Shown here piece by piece: positions 8,680 through 17,447 of a stretch of 44,599 nt of DNA. The stretch covers positions 1 to 44,599 of the forward strand of contig MPNW01000414.1 of NCBI GenBank assembly GCA_011800805.1, in the 5' to 3' direction. Position numbers and translations under genes: made by a program. This stretch comes from Hirudo medicinalis. Lineage: Eukaryota; Annelida; Clitellata; Hirudinida; Hirudinidae. The notes below the pieces were generated by a model that did not search any database, had not been told where the DNA came from, and worked only from the letters and a program-made list of their open reading frames with translations. Position 1 is the first letter of the stretch; the number at the start of each line of letters is the position of its first letter.

Positions 8680-9045
8680 ATGGCCATCCATAACCAAACC
8701 GGAAAACAGGGCGAACAAATTGCAAGCAGGTATCTTCAACATAAAGGCTATGAGATTTTGGATGAAAACTGGGTATGCGGCAAAGCCGAAATTGATATCA
8801 TTGCCCTATATAACCGTCAAATTGTTTTTGTAGAGGTTAAAACCCGAACATCTACCGATTTTGGGATGCCGGAAGATTTTGTAACAAACGCCAAACAAAA
8901 ACAAATGGAATTAGCCGCCAATAAATACATCGAGCTAAAGGAGCATGCAGGAGAAATCCGTTTTGATATTATTGCCGTATTTTTAAAAGCGGATAATACT
9001 TTCCAGCTTAAACATATAGAAGATGCCTTTTGGCCGATGGATTAA
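8680..9045 (+). CDS. yraN: YraN family protein (UPF0102, nuclease-like fold)
   Basis: 121 aa, the expected size. It has the GKQGEQIASRYLQHKGY start and the PD-(D/E)xK-type core AEIDIIALYNRQIVFVEVKTR, with the Glu, Asp, Glu and Lys of the restriction-endonuclease fold in place. Function in bacteria is not proved; the family resembles Holliday-junction resolvases. Translation is probably coupled to dnaG since the stop TAA at 8677-8679 is directly followed by ATG. A 251-base gap with no gene follows (it contains two direct copies of CAGCGCCG at about 9252-9271). Confidence 0.92.
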   Translation: MAIHNQTGKQGEQIASRYLQHKGYEILDENWVCGKAEIDIIALYNRQIVFVEVKTRTSTDFGMPEDFVTNAKQKQMELAANKYIELKEHAGEIRFDIIAVFLKADNTFQLKHIEDAFWPMD

Positions 9046-9296
9046 TGCACCTTCTTATTTTTAAAAGCGACGCAAAAGCAACCGGAAAATAAACGCGCAA
9101 CTCCATAAAACAGAAAATATCGTTTAAACAATACGTTAAATAATTACCGGCTTCAATCTAAAATCGGTAAAAGGATTTTGTTACAGGTAAAAAATGGCCA
9201 AAACGGTATGAAATTAAAGAGCGCATTTAGTTTGTTCCAAAAATTAAAAGCAGCGCCGATTAACAGCGCCGCTTTATTTTCAAAGACATGGCGATC

Positions 9297-9887
9297 TTAA
9301 AAATTGTAGTTTAAGCCAACCGTTACAAAGCCTTTTATACCAAGCCCCCCTTCTGCAAAACCGCCTAATTTTTTTCCTACGCGAATACCTACCGGGTTTA
9401 CCTGAAAAGCAAAACCCACAGCTCTAATCTTGTCTGTTTTTTCGCCAATTGTTGATTTTGTAAATCCCAGTATTGCCCCGGCGCCCACAAGGCCATAAAA
9501 ATTGATGAAATTTGTTTTTATATAACTGAATTCTGCAACAGGCAACACTAAAAAATGGTTTGATCTTTTAGCTGTAGTATTAGGTTTTACTCCAGACTCG
9601 GTGGTTACTTTTTGCAAACCAAAATCTACCCCAACTTTTATGCGGTTAGTAGCTAAATAGCGATAACCTACTTCAAACATTCCTGTTGAGTTATGTTTTT
9701 TATTACCTTTACCTGATGTGAGAATAGCATCCAAAATCCCATCTGATACAGCATCTGCAACCGATAGCGGGAACGCATCGCTATAGCCAATACGTATTTC
9801 ATTTTTCCCTGAAATTATTTCTTGAGCTTTACTTACGCCTGCAAAAAAAATTAATCCTAATGATAATGCAATTACTACTTTTTTCAT
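9297..9887 (-). CDS. Outer-membrane beta-barrel protein
   Basis: 196 aa with a clear signal peptide (MKKVVIALSLGLIFFAGV then SKAQE). The mature part alternates polar and aromatic/hydrophobic residues in strands of barrel length, such as MFEVGYRYLATNRIKVGVDF and NFINFYGLVGAGAILGF, and ends with GFVTVGLNYNF, where a terminal Phe is the outer-membrane assembly signal. It fits the small OmpW/porin-like barrel group (8 strands or so). The substrate is unknown. It is transcribed away from the sigma factor gene, with a 178-base shared upstream region. Confidence 0.78.
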   Translation of the reverse strand: MKKVVIALSLGLIFFAGVSKAQEIISGKNEIRIGYSDAFPLSVADAVSDGILDAILTSGKGNKKHNSTGMFEVGYRYLATNRIKVGVDFGLQKVTTESGVKPNTTAKRSNHFLVLPVAEFSYIKTNFINFYGLVGAGAILGFTKSTIGEKTDKIRAVGFAFQVNPVGIRVGKKLGGFAEGGLGIKGFVTVGLNYNF

Positions 9888-10040
9888 TTTGTCTAAATTT
9901 TAAGATATGTTTTAATTATATTACTTTTATCGCCAGTCGTTTTCGGCGATTTACAAGTAATACGTTACATTTTTAAATACCCCTATCCTGTGGATAAAAA
10001 AATATCAAACAAGCGGTTAAAACATTTAAAACAAAGTACT

Positions 10041-10048
10041 TAATTTTG
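10041..10048 (+). promoter_or_regulatory. Promoter -7 box for the sigma/FecR/receptor operon
   Basis: TAATTTTG matches TAnnTTTG and lies 17 bases before the ATG of the sigma factor. No clear TTTG is found 19 bases upstream, so basal activity may be weak or helped by another factor. Confidence 0.4.
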
Positions 10049-10065
10049 AACATTTATAACCTGAC

Positions 10066-10569
10066 ATGTCTACAGATGAGAAAAATTTTAAAAAACTATT
10101 TTATGATAATTATCAAAAACTATGTAATCTTGCTTTTAAATATTTAGGCGACAGAGAGGAAAGCGAAGACCTTGTACAAAATTTGATGATACGGTTTTGG
10201 GAATTAAAAAAAGAATTGATTAATGATCCGGCAGCTAAATATTATCTTTTTACATCCGTTCGTAATCGTTGCATATCTATTTTACGCAAAAAGATATATT
10301 TTATTGATATTGATGAAATACAAATTGATATTAAAGACGAGATTTATGAAGAAAAACCCAATCAGGATGTTGAAGCATTAGTTAAAATGGCTTTTGAAAA
10401 TATCCCGCCAAAATGTTTGGAGATTTTTAAAATGTGTAGAATACAAAAACTTAGTTATAAAGAAGTTGCTCAAAAACTTAATTTATCCGTAAAAACAGTA
10501 GAAAACCAAATGGGTAAAGCAATTAAATATATCAGGCAATTTATAGAACGGCATCCAATCTTGCCTTAG
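10066..10569 (+). CDS. ECF-type RNA polymerase sigma factor (Bacteroidota FecI-like)
   Basis: 167 aa. Region 2 spans about residues 8-75 with FYDNYQKLCNLAFKYLGD, EESEDLVQNLMIRFWE and the core-binding/DNA-melting helices; region 4 near the end has the helix-turn-helix LSYKEVAQKLNLSVKTVENQ and GKAIKYIRQFI. It should direct polymerase to the promoters of a small regulon, probably including its own downstream receptor. A FecR-type anti-sigma factor and an STN-domain receptor follow on the same strand, the standard three-part cell-surface signalling layout. Unusually, the 84-base gap before fecR can fold into alternative hairpins. Confidence 0.92.
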   Translation: MSTDEKNFKKLFYDNYQKLCNLAFKYLGDREESEDLVQNLMIRFWELKKELINDPAAKYYLFTSVRNRCISILRKKIYFIDIDEIQIDIKDEIYEEKPNQDVEALVKMAFENIPPKCLEIFKMCRIQKLSYKEVAQKLNLSVKTVENQMGKAIKYIRQFIERHPILP

Positions 10570-10595
10570 AACCTTATTTACTTTTTTTTAAATAA

Positions 10596-10633
10596 ACCTA
10601 TAAGGGTTTTTATAAAACAAGTGTTTTATAGGT
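10596..10633 (+). promoter_or_regulatory. Mutually exclusive hairpins between sigma and anti-sigma genes
   Basis: TATAAAAC (10611-10618) pairs with GTTTTATA (10623-10630) around a 4-base loop. The overlapping right arm TTATAGGT (10626-10633) can instead pair with ACCTATAA (10596-10603). The two pairings share five bases and cannot coexist in full. This could set fecR translation relative to the sigma gene or simply be an mRNA-stability hairpin. Confidence 0.35.
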
Positions 10634-10653
10634 AATATGATATAACGATAACT

Positions 10654-11604
10654 ATGGATAACGATTATATAAATAATCTTTTGGCAAAGCATTTTGCAAA
10701 AGAAACTACCGAACTAAACGAGAAAGAGTTAACCGGCTGGATAAAAAACCATCAGGAAGAATATCTTTCGTTAAAAATATTTTATGCCAATATACAAGCC
10801 AATAATAACGTCCGGCTTTTTGCAGTCCATAAAGCTTGGCAAAAAATTGAACCCGAACTGGGCTTAAGTGCTAAACAAAACCAAACCAGCCATAAAATAC
10901 TAAAATACATCGGCATAGCCGCAGCCTTATTAATTATAGGGTTTTCGGGTCTTTTGTTTTACGCCAACACCACTGTTAAAGTAAGCACACTGGCGCAAAC
11001 AAAAACCATTACCCTAAGCGATGGTTCGGTAGTAACCCTTAATAAAAACAGCAGCATTAGCTACAATCGTTATTTTTTAATCACCCGAAATGTAAAATTA
11101 AACGGGGAAGCTTTTTTTAATGTAAAACACAACGAGCATAAACCTTTTAAAGTACAAGCCAATGGTTTATTGGTAAATGTGTTAGGCACTTCTTTTTTAG
11201 TAAAGGCAAGCCAAAATGAAAAAGTAATAACCGTAGTTACCGGCCAGGTTGCCGTTCAAGAAACTGAAAAAGGGCAAAATTTAATTTTAACCTCCAACCA
11301 AAGTGCAAGATATATAAACGGAAAATTACAAAAAGATACAAATACCAATCTTAATTTATTATCTTGGAAAACAAAAGTACTTACGTTTAAAAATAGTCGG
11401 TTGCAACAGGTGTTTGATGATATGGAAAAATATTATGGAGTAAAATTTATCATCCCCGAAAATTTAAATTTAACCTGTCCGGTTACTACTAGGTTTGATC
11501 ACGAATTGATAACCGATGCGCTTAAAGAACTTAACTTTATTGCAGGTATAAACTATTCTATAAAGGGAAATACCATTTGGGTAAACGGCATCTTATGTAA
11601 ATAG
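10654..11604 (+). CDS. FecR family anti-sigma factor
   Basis: 316 aa, inner-membrane regulator. The N-terminal cytosolic part (1-85) binds the sigma factor; one membrane helix follows (YIGIAAALLIIGFSGLLFY, about 89-107); the periplasmic FecR domain has ITLSDGSVVTLNKNSSISY, VKLNGEAFFNVKHNEHKPF and VNVLGTSFLVKA; and the C-terminal DUF4974 domain runs from FKNSRLQQVFDDMEKYYG to the end. It is expected to hold the sigma factor until the receptor reports ligand binding. The receptor gene starts two bases after its stop codon, so expression of the two is coupled. Confidence 0.93.
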   Translation: MDNDYINNLLAKHFAKETTELNEKELTGWIKNHQEEYLSLKIFYANIQANNNVRLFAVHKAWQKIEPELGLSAKQNQTSHKILKYIGIAAALLIIGFSGLLFYANTTVKVSTLAQTKTITLSDGSVVTLNKNSSISYNRYFLITRNVKLNGEAFFNVKHNEHKPFKVQANGLLVNVLGTSFLVKASQNEKVITVVTGQVAVQETEKGQNLILTSNQSARYINGKLQKDTNTNLNLLSWKTKVLTFKNSRLQQVFDDMEKYYGVKFIIPENLNLTCPVTTRFDHELITDALKELNFIAGINYSIKGNTIWVNGILCK

Positions 11605-11606
11605 AA

Positions 11607-14096
11607 ATGCTCAAAACATTTATAAAACATATCTTATTTATACTCATTTACCAAAACTTATATGCTCAAAACGAGTTGTCTTTACTCAATAAAAATATTA
11701 TAATTAACAAAGAGGAAGCAACCATAGCCGAATATTTTTTTTTAATAAGTTCTCAAGGAATAACACTTTCATACAATAATGCACAAATAGATGTAAACAC
11801 AAGTGCAACCATAAAAAAAGGCAGCTACCAGGCAGCGCAATTATTATACTTGCTATTGGGCGATAACATCAAACTGAAAGTATACAAGCATAAAATTATT
11901 ATCTCTAAACCATCGTTTGAAGAACAGTTGTTTACCCTTAACGGCTTTGTATATGCGGGTAATGGTAAGGAAGCGGTACCGCTGGCATCGGTAAAGGTAT
12001 TAGGCGCTAATGTAACTGTTTTTTGTAACGATTATGGCTATTATTCGGTTCGCTTACCTGCAAAAAAAAATATTTTACAAGTAAGCGCGCTGGGTTATAC
12101 CACAAAAATCGACACCATCAATCTGCAAAAATCTTTATCGCATAATTTTTATTTGGATCAAGGTATAAACCTACCTCCCTTAGAAATAAAAAATGATAAA
12201 AATTTATTTTTTAATGAGTTTACCCGTATTGACACCAACAGCATAAAAAATTTACCTTTTTTACTCGGCGAGGTAGATCCGATGAGGGTAATAGGCTTAA
12301 AGGCAGGCGTTACAACCGATGGTTTACATGTAAGGGGAGGTACTGCCGACCAAAATTTGATATTGTTAGATGGGGCTCCCATCTATAATTATAGCCATTT
12401 TACCGGAATTTTATCGGTTTTTAATAACGACATTATTAAACGGATTGATTTTTATAAAGGCGGGTTTCCGGCTCGTTACGAAGGAAGGCTTTCCTCGGTA
12501 ATTGATGTTAAAACCAAAGATGGAGATATGCAAAGCTACGATGGCGTAATTAATATCGGTTTGCTTAACGGATCTATGAAATTAGAAGGACCAATTATTA
12601 AAGACAAGTTGTCTTTTCTAACTTCTTTCAGACGGAGTTGGATTGACGGTCTTATCAGATTATTGCTCGGTAAGAATTTTCCTTTTAACTATTATTTGTA
12701 CGATGCCAACATTAAATTAAATTATATTTCTGATTCTACCAGCCGTATTTACCTCAGCATATATGCCGGTATGGATAAACTTAACTATCATCTTTTTGAT
12801 GATAACTTATCAACCTTACAATGGACAAACAAAACCGCTTCTCTAAGATGGAACAAAGTTTATGGCTCCGGCGCTTTTCATAACACCACATTTATGATAA
12901 GTTGTTTTAAAAACCAGTTTAACGACCAATCTACGCCTTCATTAGATCAACTAAACCAGATTGATAATTTTGGTTTTGAAAACAACTTTTCTCATTATTG
13001 GTCAAACAATTTTGTAAGCTTAACGGGTTTAGGCGTAAATTACACTCTTTTTAAATCGTTAGACGAAACACAAAACGGGCTTTTAAAAAAGCAGAATTCT
13101 TTACAATTAAAGGCTTATAGCGATAATAATATTGATTTAAACCGGTTTAACTTAAAATATGGATTGCAACATGCAACCTTTATAATTCCTGGAAAAACCT
13201 ATCATTCGTTTCAACCGCGTATCAGTTTAGTATACCAAGTAGATAATTTAAACAGATTTTTTGGTCAATTTGCATACGTGGTTCAGTTTTATCATCAAAT
13301 TACATCCAATATTGGGGCAACTCCAAGCCAATTCCGTTCGCCGAGTACGGCCACGCTCCCTCCCGAAAAATCTTTAAATTACGATTTGGGCTACAGTTAT
13401 TTTTTTAAAAAAAAAGGCAAAATAACCGGCCAATTTTTCTACAAAAAATATGATGATATTTTAATTTACAAACCACAATATGGTTCAGAAACGAGCCTGA
13501 TTGTTACTGAAAATTGGCGAGGAGTATTGTTATCCGGCAAAGGCGTTTCAAAAGGAATTGAATTTGAGTTTTTGAAACAATTTAACCGTTTTAATATTCA
13601 AAGTTCATATACTTTAAGCAAATCTGAATTGAGTTTTGCAGAGGTAAACAATGGGACGCCTTTTTTATCGCCTTACGATTTAACCAATCAATTCAGGCTG
13701 TTGCTGTCAATTGCGTTAAGTAAAAAATGGTATTTTTCTAATTTATTCAGCTACAGTACAGGAGGATTAATTTCTGTGCCGCCCGACTACCTTACAAACC
13801 AAAACGAGGTTAGCAAGCCCAAAGAAGCTATGCCAGACAATAGTACCATTATACCCAACAACTATCGTTTAAGCAACAATTATAGCTTAAGCTTGGGTTT
13901 TTCAAAAATAAGCATCTACAAATCAGGCCATCAAGGCAGATTTTCTTTTGGAATCAATAACATTCTCGGCCGACCTGCTCCAAACTATGTATTAACCAGA
14001 TACGAAAACGGAAACTTTCAAATTGAAGAATCGCAATTATTCAAAAAATGGTTTCCTTATATTACATACACCTATAATTTCAGATTTAATAATTAA
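11607..14096 (+). CDS. TonB-dependent outer-membrane receptor with STN signalling domain
   Basis: 829 aa. After a signal peptide (about 1-20) comes the secretin/TonB N-terminal (STN) domain (about 28-100), which in this class talks to FecR. A carboxypeptidase-regulatory-like domain (LNGFVYAGNGKEAVPLASV, about 111-190) precedes the plug, recognised by LHVRGGTADQNLILLDGAP and YKGGFPARYEGRLSSVIDVK. The rest is a 22-strand type barrel ending TYTYNFRFN. No SusD-like lipoprotein gene follows, so the substrate is more likely an iron chelate, vitamin or peptide than a glycan, but this cannot be told from sequence. It is the last gene of the signalling operon and converges on plsC with 6 bases between stops. 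Confidence 0.93.
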   Translation: MLKTFIKHILFILIYQNLYAQNELSLLNKNIIINKEEATIAEYFFLISSQGITLSYNNAQIDVNTSATIKKGSYQAAQLLYLLLGDNIKLKVYKHKIIISKPSFEEQLFTLNGFVYAGNGKEAVPLASVKVLGANVTVFCNDYGYYSVRLPAKKNILQVSALGYTTKIDTINLQKSLSHNFYLDQGINLPPLEIKNDKNLFFNEFTRIDTNSIKNLPFLLGEVDPMRVIGLKAGVTTDGLHVRGGTADQNLILLDGAPIYNYSHFTGILSVFNNDIIKRIDFYKGGFPARYEGRLSSVIDVKTKDGDMQSYDGVINIGLLNGSMKLEGPIIKDKLSFLTSFRRSWIDGLIRLLLGKNFPFNYYLYDANIKLNYISDSTSRIYLSIYAGMDKLNYHLFDDNLSTLQWTNKTASLRWNKVYGSGAFHNTTFMISCFKNQFNDQSTPSLDQLNQIDNFGFENNFSHYWSNNFVSLTGLGVNYTLFKSLDETQNGLLKKQNSLQLKAYSDNNIDLNRFNLKYGLQHATFIIPGKTYHSFQPRISLVYQVDNLNRFFGQFAYVVQFYHQITSNIGATPSQFRSPSTATLPPEKSLNYDLGYSYFFKKKGKITGQFFYKKYDDILIYKPQYGSETSLIVTENWRGVLLSGKGVSKGIEFEFLKQFNRFNIQSSYTLSKSELSFAEVNNGTPFLSPYDLTNQFRLLLSIALSKKWYFSNLFSYSTGGLISVPPDYLTNQNEVSKPKEAMPDNSTIIPNNYRLSNNYSLSLGFSKISIYKSGHQGRFSFGINNILGRPAPNYVLTRYENGNFQIEESQLFKKWFPYITYTYNFRFNN

Positions 14097-14102
14097 ATAA
14101 AG

Positions 14103-14840
14103 TTACTGCTGATTAAGTTCCTTTTTAATAGCATTTTCTGCCTCTAAAATCACCTCTTCGGGCGCTTTGCCGGTAGTGGCAATCGGGTTTAATACTTTCC
14201 ATGATATGGCTAAACCCACGTTTAAAGGAAATTGGCCAAACTGAACAATTTTCCACGAGTTTTTAATGGCAACGGGTACAAATAATGCGTGCGGACATTG
14301 TTTTAACAAGGTTGCCACCCCCCCCATCTTAAAAGTTTTTACACGCCCGTCTTTAGGTCTTGTTCCTTCAGGAAATATAACTGCACTCCAATTATTTTCT
14401 TTCATCCGTTTTCCCAGTTCGGCAATCTCCATAATGGCTTGTTTTTTGTCTTTTCTGTCGATATTGGCGCCACCGCCAACTCTAAGATTGTAAGACACCG
14501 AAGGAATACCTTTTGCCAGCTCTATTTTAGAAATAAATTTCGGATGGTACTTACGCAAGCGCCAAATCATGCCCGGAATGTCGTACATGCTTTGATGATT
14601 AGCCAAAAAAACAATCGGCTTATTTAACGGCAAATTCTGCTTGTTTTCAAAACTTACTTTATTAAAAAGAAGTATTTGATTGTTATGTAAAAAAAAGTTT
14701 AGCACATCTACCGATATTTTATGCGCTTGATAACCAAAAAAACGAAAACATAACCATTGAACGGGATGGAAAATACATAAAAACAAAAAGAAGGTTAAAT
14801 AAAAAATCGGGCTTAAAATAAAGCCGAAAAATTTTCTCAT
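14103..14840 (-). CDS. plsC: 1-acyl-sn-glycerol-3-phosphate acyltransferase (PlsC family)
   Basis: About 245 aa if started at MRKFFGFILSP (14840); an upstream in-frame ATG at 14879 would add 13 residues of atypical sequence and is less likely. It adds the second acyl chain to lysophosphatidate in phospholipid synthesis at the inner membrane. The acyltransferase motifs are visible: I, NHQSMYD (His/Asp catalytic pair); II around GGGANIDRKDK; III, VIFPEGTRPKDG; IV, FVPVAIKNSW. Two hydrophobic stretches at the N-terminus (FFGFILSPIFYLTFFLFLCI) anchor it. It lies tail-to-tail with the TonB receptor and divergent from a non-coding repeat. Confidence 0.92.
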   Translation of the reverse strand: MRKFFGFILSPIFYLTFFLFLCIFHPVQWLCFRFFGYQAHKISVDVLNFFLHNNQILLFNKVSFENKQNLPLNKPIVFLANHQSMYDIPGMIWRLRKYHPKFISKIELAKGIPSVSYNLRVGGGANIDRKDKKQAIMEIAELGKRMKENNWSAVIFPEGTRPKDGRVKTFKMGGVATLLKQCPHALFVPVAIKNSWKIVQFGQFPLNVGLAISWKVLNPIATTGKAPEEVILEAENAIKKELNQQ

Positions 14841-14886
14841 ACTGTATAGATTTTTTTCTTTGCAACAAATATTCCACAAATGTCTG

Positions 14887-15045
14887 TTAATTGTAATAGA
14901 AGGCCAAGCCTAATAAATTTTGCAGTTAAAAAACAATAATTACCTTACTTACAATATTTTGTAAATTATTTGTTTTGTTCAAACTCTTGCCGAAAAGTTG
15001 TGTTATCTATCAAAGCAGGCAATCTAATAAAAATTTTAAAAAATT
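14887..15045 (+). repeat. Diverged dispersed repeat, copy A (no gene attached)
   Basis: About 150 bases that align with 23161-23308. Shared landmarks in the same order are ATAAATTTTGC, AAAAAACAATAATTA, TTACAATATTTT, TAAATTATT, TCAAACTCT, GCC, AAGTTGT and a final A-rich run. Identity by eye is roughly three quarters, with a few short indels. In this copy no protein follows: the 110 bases before uppP's stop hold nothing recognisable. Confidence 0.7.
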
Positions 15046-15153
15046 AAAATTCAAAATAAAACTACTTTGTTTCCGGTTAAAAAGGTTACGGTTAATAACT
15101 GCTGTTTTTATTAAAAAAACCAAAATTTTAATGTTTTGCGGAAAACATTTCGC

Positions 15154-15945
15154 TTAAATTACAAGTTGTTTTCCGGTTATCAACAACAGGGTGATAAGTA
15201 TAGCTACCACAATACGGTACCATCCAAAAATACGGAACCCACGCTTTGTTAAAAAACGAATAAAAGATTTGATTGCAATTAAAGCAACAATAAAAGCAAT
15301 GATGTTTCCAAAAAGCAATATTTTAATATTTTCGGCATTTAAAAGGGTATAGCCTTTAAGTAATTTATAGCCTGTAGCAGCCATCATGGTTGGCACAGCC
15401 AAAAAAAACGAAAATTCTGCGGCTACCCTCTTGTTAAGTTTTTGCTGCATGCCTCCAATAATGGTGGCTGCGCTTCTGCTTAAACCCGGAAAACAAACAG
15501 CCAAAACCTGATATAAACCAATTTTAAAAGCAGCAGCATTGGTAATCTTGTCTTGGTTGTATATTATCGGGTTTTTGAATAGCTTGTCTATAAACAATAA
15601 AACAATCCCCCCTAAAAACAATACAACCGCAACAAAAACCGGGTTGCCCAGTTTACCATCAATAAAATCATTTAACATATAGCCAAAAAACAAGGCCGGA
15701 ACAGTTGCCACAAGCAATTTTATATAAAAAGAAACGCTATTAAGGCTGATAAATTTTTTTCGGTAAACAACTACAACGGCCAGTATTGCGCCTAGTTGTA
15801 TGGCAATGGTAAAAAGCTTTACAAAATCATCGGTAGCAATACCCATTATAGAACCGACAATAACCATATGACCGGTTGAAGAAACCGGCAAAAATTCTGT
15901 TAATCCTTCAACAATAGCTAATATTAACGCATGTAGATAATTCAT
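15154..15945 (-). CDS. uppP: Undecaprenyl-diphosphate phosphatase UppP/BacA
   Basis: 263 aa integral membrane enzyme that recycles undecaprenyl pyrophosphate to the phosphate, the carrier lipid for peptidoglycan and other surface glycans; it also gives bacitracin tolerance. Both signature motifs are intact: VEGLTEFLPVSSTGHMV (about 12-28, catalytic Glu) and FPGLSRSAATIIGG (Ser/Arg, about 157-170). Around eight membrane helices are visible, ending with WYRIVVAILITLLLITG. It lies downstream of ftsX and DUF3098 on the same strand, the usual Bacteroidota order, but a 146-base gap separates it from them. Confidence 0.95.
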   Translation of the reverse strand: MNYLHALILAIVEGLTEFLPVSSTGHMVIVGSIMGIATDDFVKLFTIAIQLGAILAVVVVYRKKFISLNSVSFYIKLLVATVPALFFGYMLNDFIDGKLGNPVFVAVVLFLGGIVLLFIDKLFKNPIIYNQDKITNAAAFKIGLYQVLAVCFPGLSRSAATIIGGMQQKLNKRVAAEFSFFLAVPTMMAATGYKLLKGYTLLNAENIKILLFGNIIAFIVALIAIKSFIRFLTKRGFRIFGWYRIVVAILITLLLITGKQLVI

Positions 15946-15954
15946 TTAACAGGA

Positions 15955-15973
15955 ATTAAGAAACTTTCTTAAT
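15955..15973. promoter_or_regulatory. Palindrome upstream of uppP
   Basis: ATTAAGAAA and TTTCTTAAT form a perfect 9-bp inverted repeat around a single C, 9 bases upstream of the uppP start codon. Such a compact symmetric site could bind a dimeric regulator, or form part of a weak hairpin covering the leader. No regulator is indicated. Confidence 0.3.
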
Positions 15974-16091
15974 ATGGAAAGTTAATAAAAGAAAGCTATT
16001 TATATAGATTTTTAAGGTAGCGCATGTCGGGATTTAAAAGTTTACGCCAAAAAAAATCGCCTAATTTTTTGATACTCCCCAACTTAAAAAA

Positions 16092-16319
16092 TTATTTTTT
16101 TAAAACAGCATACACCCCAAAACCAAAACCGACCAATACCACAACAGGGGCAATCAAGGTTCGGCGTACATCATATATATCTCCTTGTACGCCCATCATC
16201 AGCAAAAAGCCAACAATAACAACAGCAATGCTAATTAATAACAATTGATAGTTTTTTTTGGTAAAAACCATTTCTGCGTCTTGGTTCTCTTTTTGAGAAT
16301 CGATTTTTTTTTGTCCCAT
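16092..16319 (-). CDS. DUF3098 family membrane protein
   Basis: 75 aa, with a charged N-terminus and two membrane segments (LLLISIAVVIVGFLLMMG and LIAPVVVLVGFGFGVYAVL) joined by a short loop VQGDIYDVRRT. This is the small Bacteroidota protein regularly found between ftsX and uppP. Function is unknown; its place suggests a part in envelope or division complexes. Its ATG overlaps the ftsX stop codon by one base (TAATG), so translation is coupled. Confidence 0.9.
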   Translation of the reverse strand: MGQKKIDSQKENQDAEMVFTKKNYQLLLISIAVVIVGFLLMMGVQGDIYDVRRTLIAPVVVLVGFGFGVYAVLKK

Positions 16320-17197
16320 TATCTATATAAATCGTAAATTTTTAAGCGCAAATATTTGCTCACGGCAAAATGCGTACTTAAAGCAGTAATAAAAATGCCA
16401 ATGCCGGCTAACCCCAAAAATACAAATCCAAACTCAGTATAGTTTCTCAATATTAAAATTTCAGGAATTTCTTTTTGAGAATAATAAAGCAAACCCAATA
16501 AAATAATGATAGAAATAAAAGAAGCAATTAAGCCATGCAAGGCTGCAATAAAAATAAAAGGTTTGCGAATAAAATTTTTGGTAGCGCCAACCAATTGCAT
16601 GCTTTTAATTAAAAAACGTTGCGAAAATATGACCAAACGGATGGTATTATTAATTAACGCAACAGCGATAATTAAAAGAATTATGGCAAAGCCAAGCACA
16701 ATAATGCCAATGGTATTAATGTTTTTATTTACCATATCAATTAAAGAACTTTGGTATATTACTTCTTTAACCAGCGGATTTTTTTGTATTTTTTCAGTCA
16801 GCGTTTTAATGTTTTGATTATTGGCATAATCGGCTTTCATGTACACGTCAATAGCGCTTAAAAGCGGGTTATAACCTAAAAAATTTACAAAATCTTCGCC
16901 CAAATCTTTGGTTAGGCTGTGCTGGGCAATTTCTTTACTGATATATTGTGTTTGCTTAACCCAATTATTATTGTTTAATTCTTTTTGTAGAGAAAGTATA
17001 TCGGTTTCTTTAGCTCCTTCGTCAACAATAATATTGAGTACGATATTTTCTTTTACATAATTGGAAAGATTTTTGGCATGAACAAGAATTAAACCAAGCA
17101 TACCTAACATCAATAAAACCAAAGCAATGCTGAAAATGGTAGACAGGTATACGGTTTTACTTTTTTTGGATGCCGCGCTTACTTCATATTCTTCCAT
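16319..17197 (-). CDS. ftsX: Cell division protein FtsX (permease-like)
   Basis: 292 aa. The first membrane helix (IFSIALVLLMLGMLGLILV, about 20-38) is followed by a periplasmic domain of about 130 residues and then three more helices (TIGIIVLGFAIILLIIAV, FIAALHGLIASFISIIILL, FVFLGLAGIGIFITALS), the standard four-helix FtsX layout. With the ATPase FtsE it controls peptidoglycan hydrolases at the septum through the periplasmic domain. ftsE is not in this window, as is usual in Bacteroidota. It is the first gene of the run ftsX-DUF3098-uppP. Confidence 0.93.
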   Translation of the reverse strand: MEEYEVSAASKKSKTVYLSTIFSIALVLLMLGMLGLILVHAKNLSNYVKENIVLNIIVDEGAKETDILSLQKELNNNNWVKQTQYISKEIAQHSLTKDLGEDFVNFLGYNPLLSAIDVYMKADYANNQNIKTLTEKIQKNPLVKEVIYQSSLIDMVNKNINTIGIIVLGFAIILLIIAVALINNTIRLVIFSQRFLIKSMQLVGATKNFIRKPFIFIAALHGLIASFISIIILLGLLYYSQKEIPEILILRNYTEFGFVFLGLAGIGIFITALSTHFAVSKYLRLKIYDLYR

Positions 17198-17416
17198 ATT
17201 AGCCTAATTGATTTTGCTAAAATAATAAAGATATGCAAAATTCTAAAGCCCGATGTCTTTTAACATTTGCACATATTGGCTTTTGCCTAACCATTTTAAG
17301 ATATCGTTAAAAAAACTTAACATTTTTTAACATTTAAATTGAGGCTAAGCGTTAGCTTGGCGTAACCAACTTTGTTTACTTTTTGGCAGAATGGTTACTA
17401 TCAAAAGTAAAATTCT

Positions 17417-17424
17417 TAATTTTG
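17417..17424 (+). promoter_or_regulatory. Promoter -7 box for leuS
   Basis: TAATTTTG matches TAnnTTTG and is followed by GCACC, with the leuS ATG 23 bases after the box. The upstream TTTG at the proper distance is not obvious. The rest of the 250-base ftsX/leuS gap shows only a short direct repeat of TTTTTTAACATT type near 17318-17338. Confidence 0.45.
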
Positions 17425-17447
17425 CACCAATTTTCTAAAAGCATATA

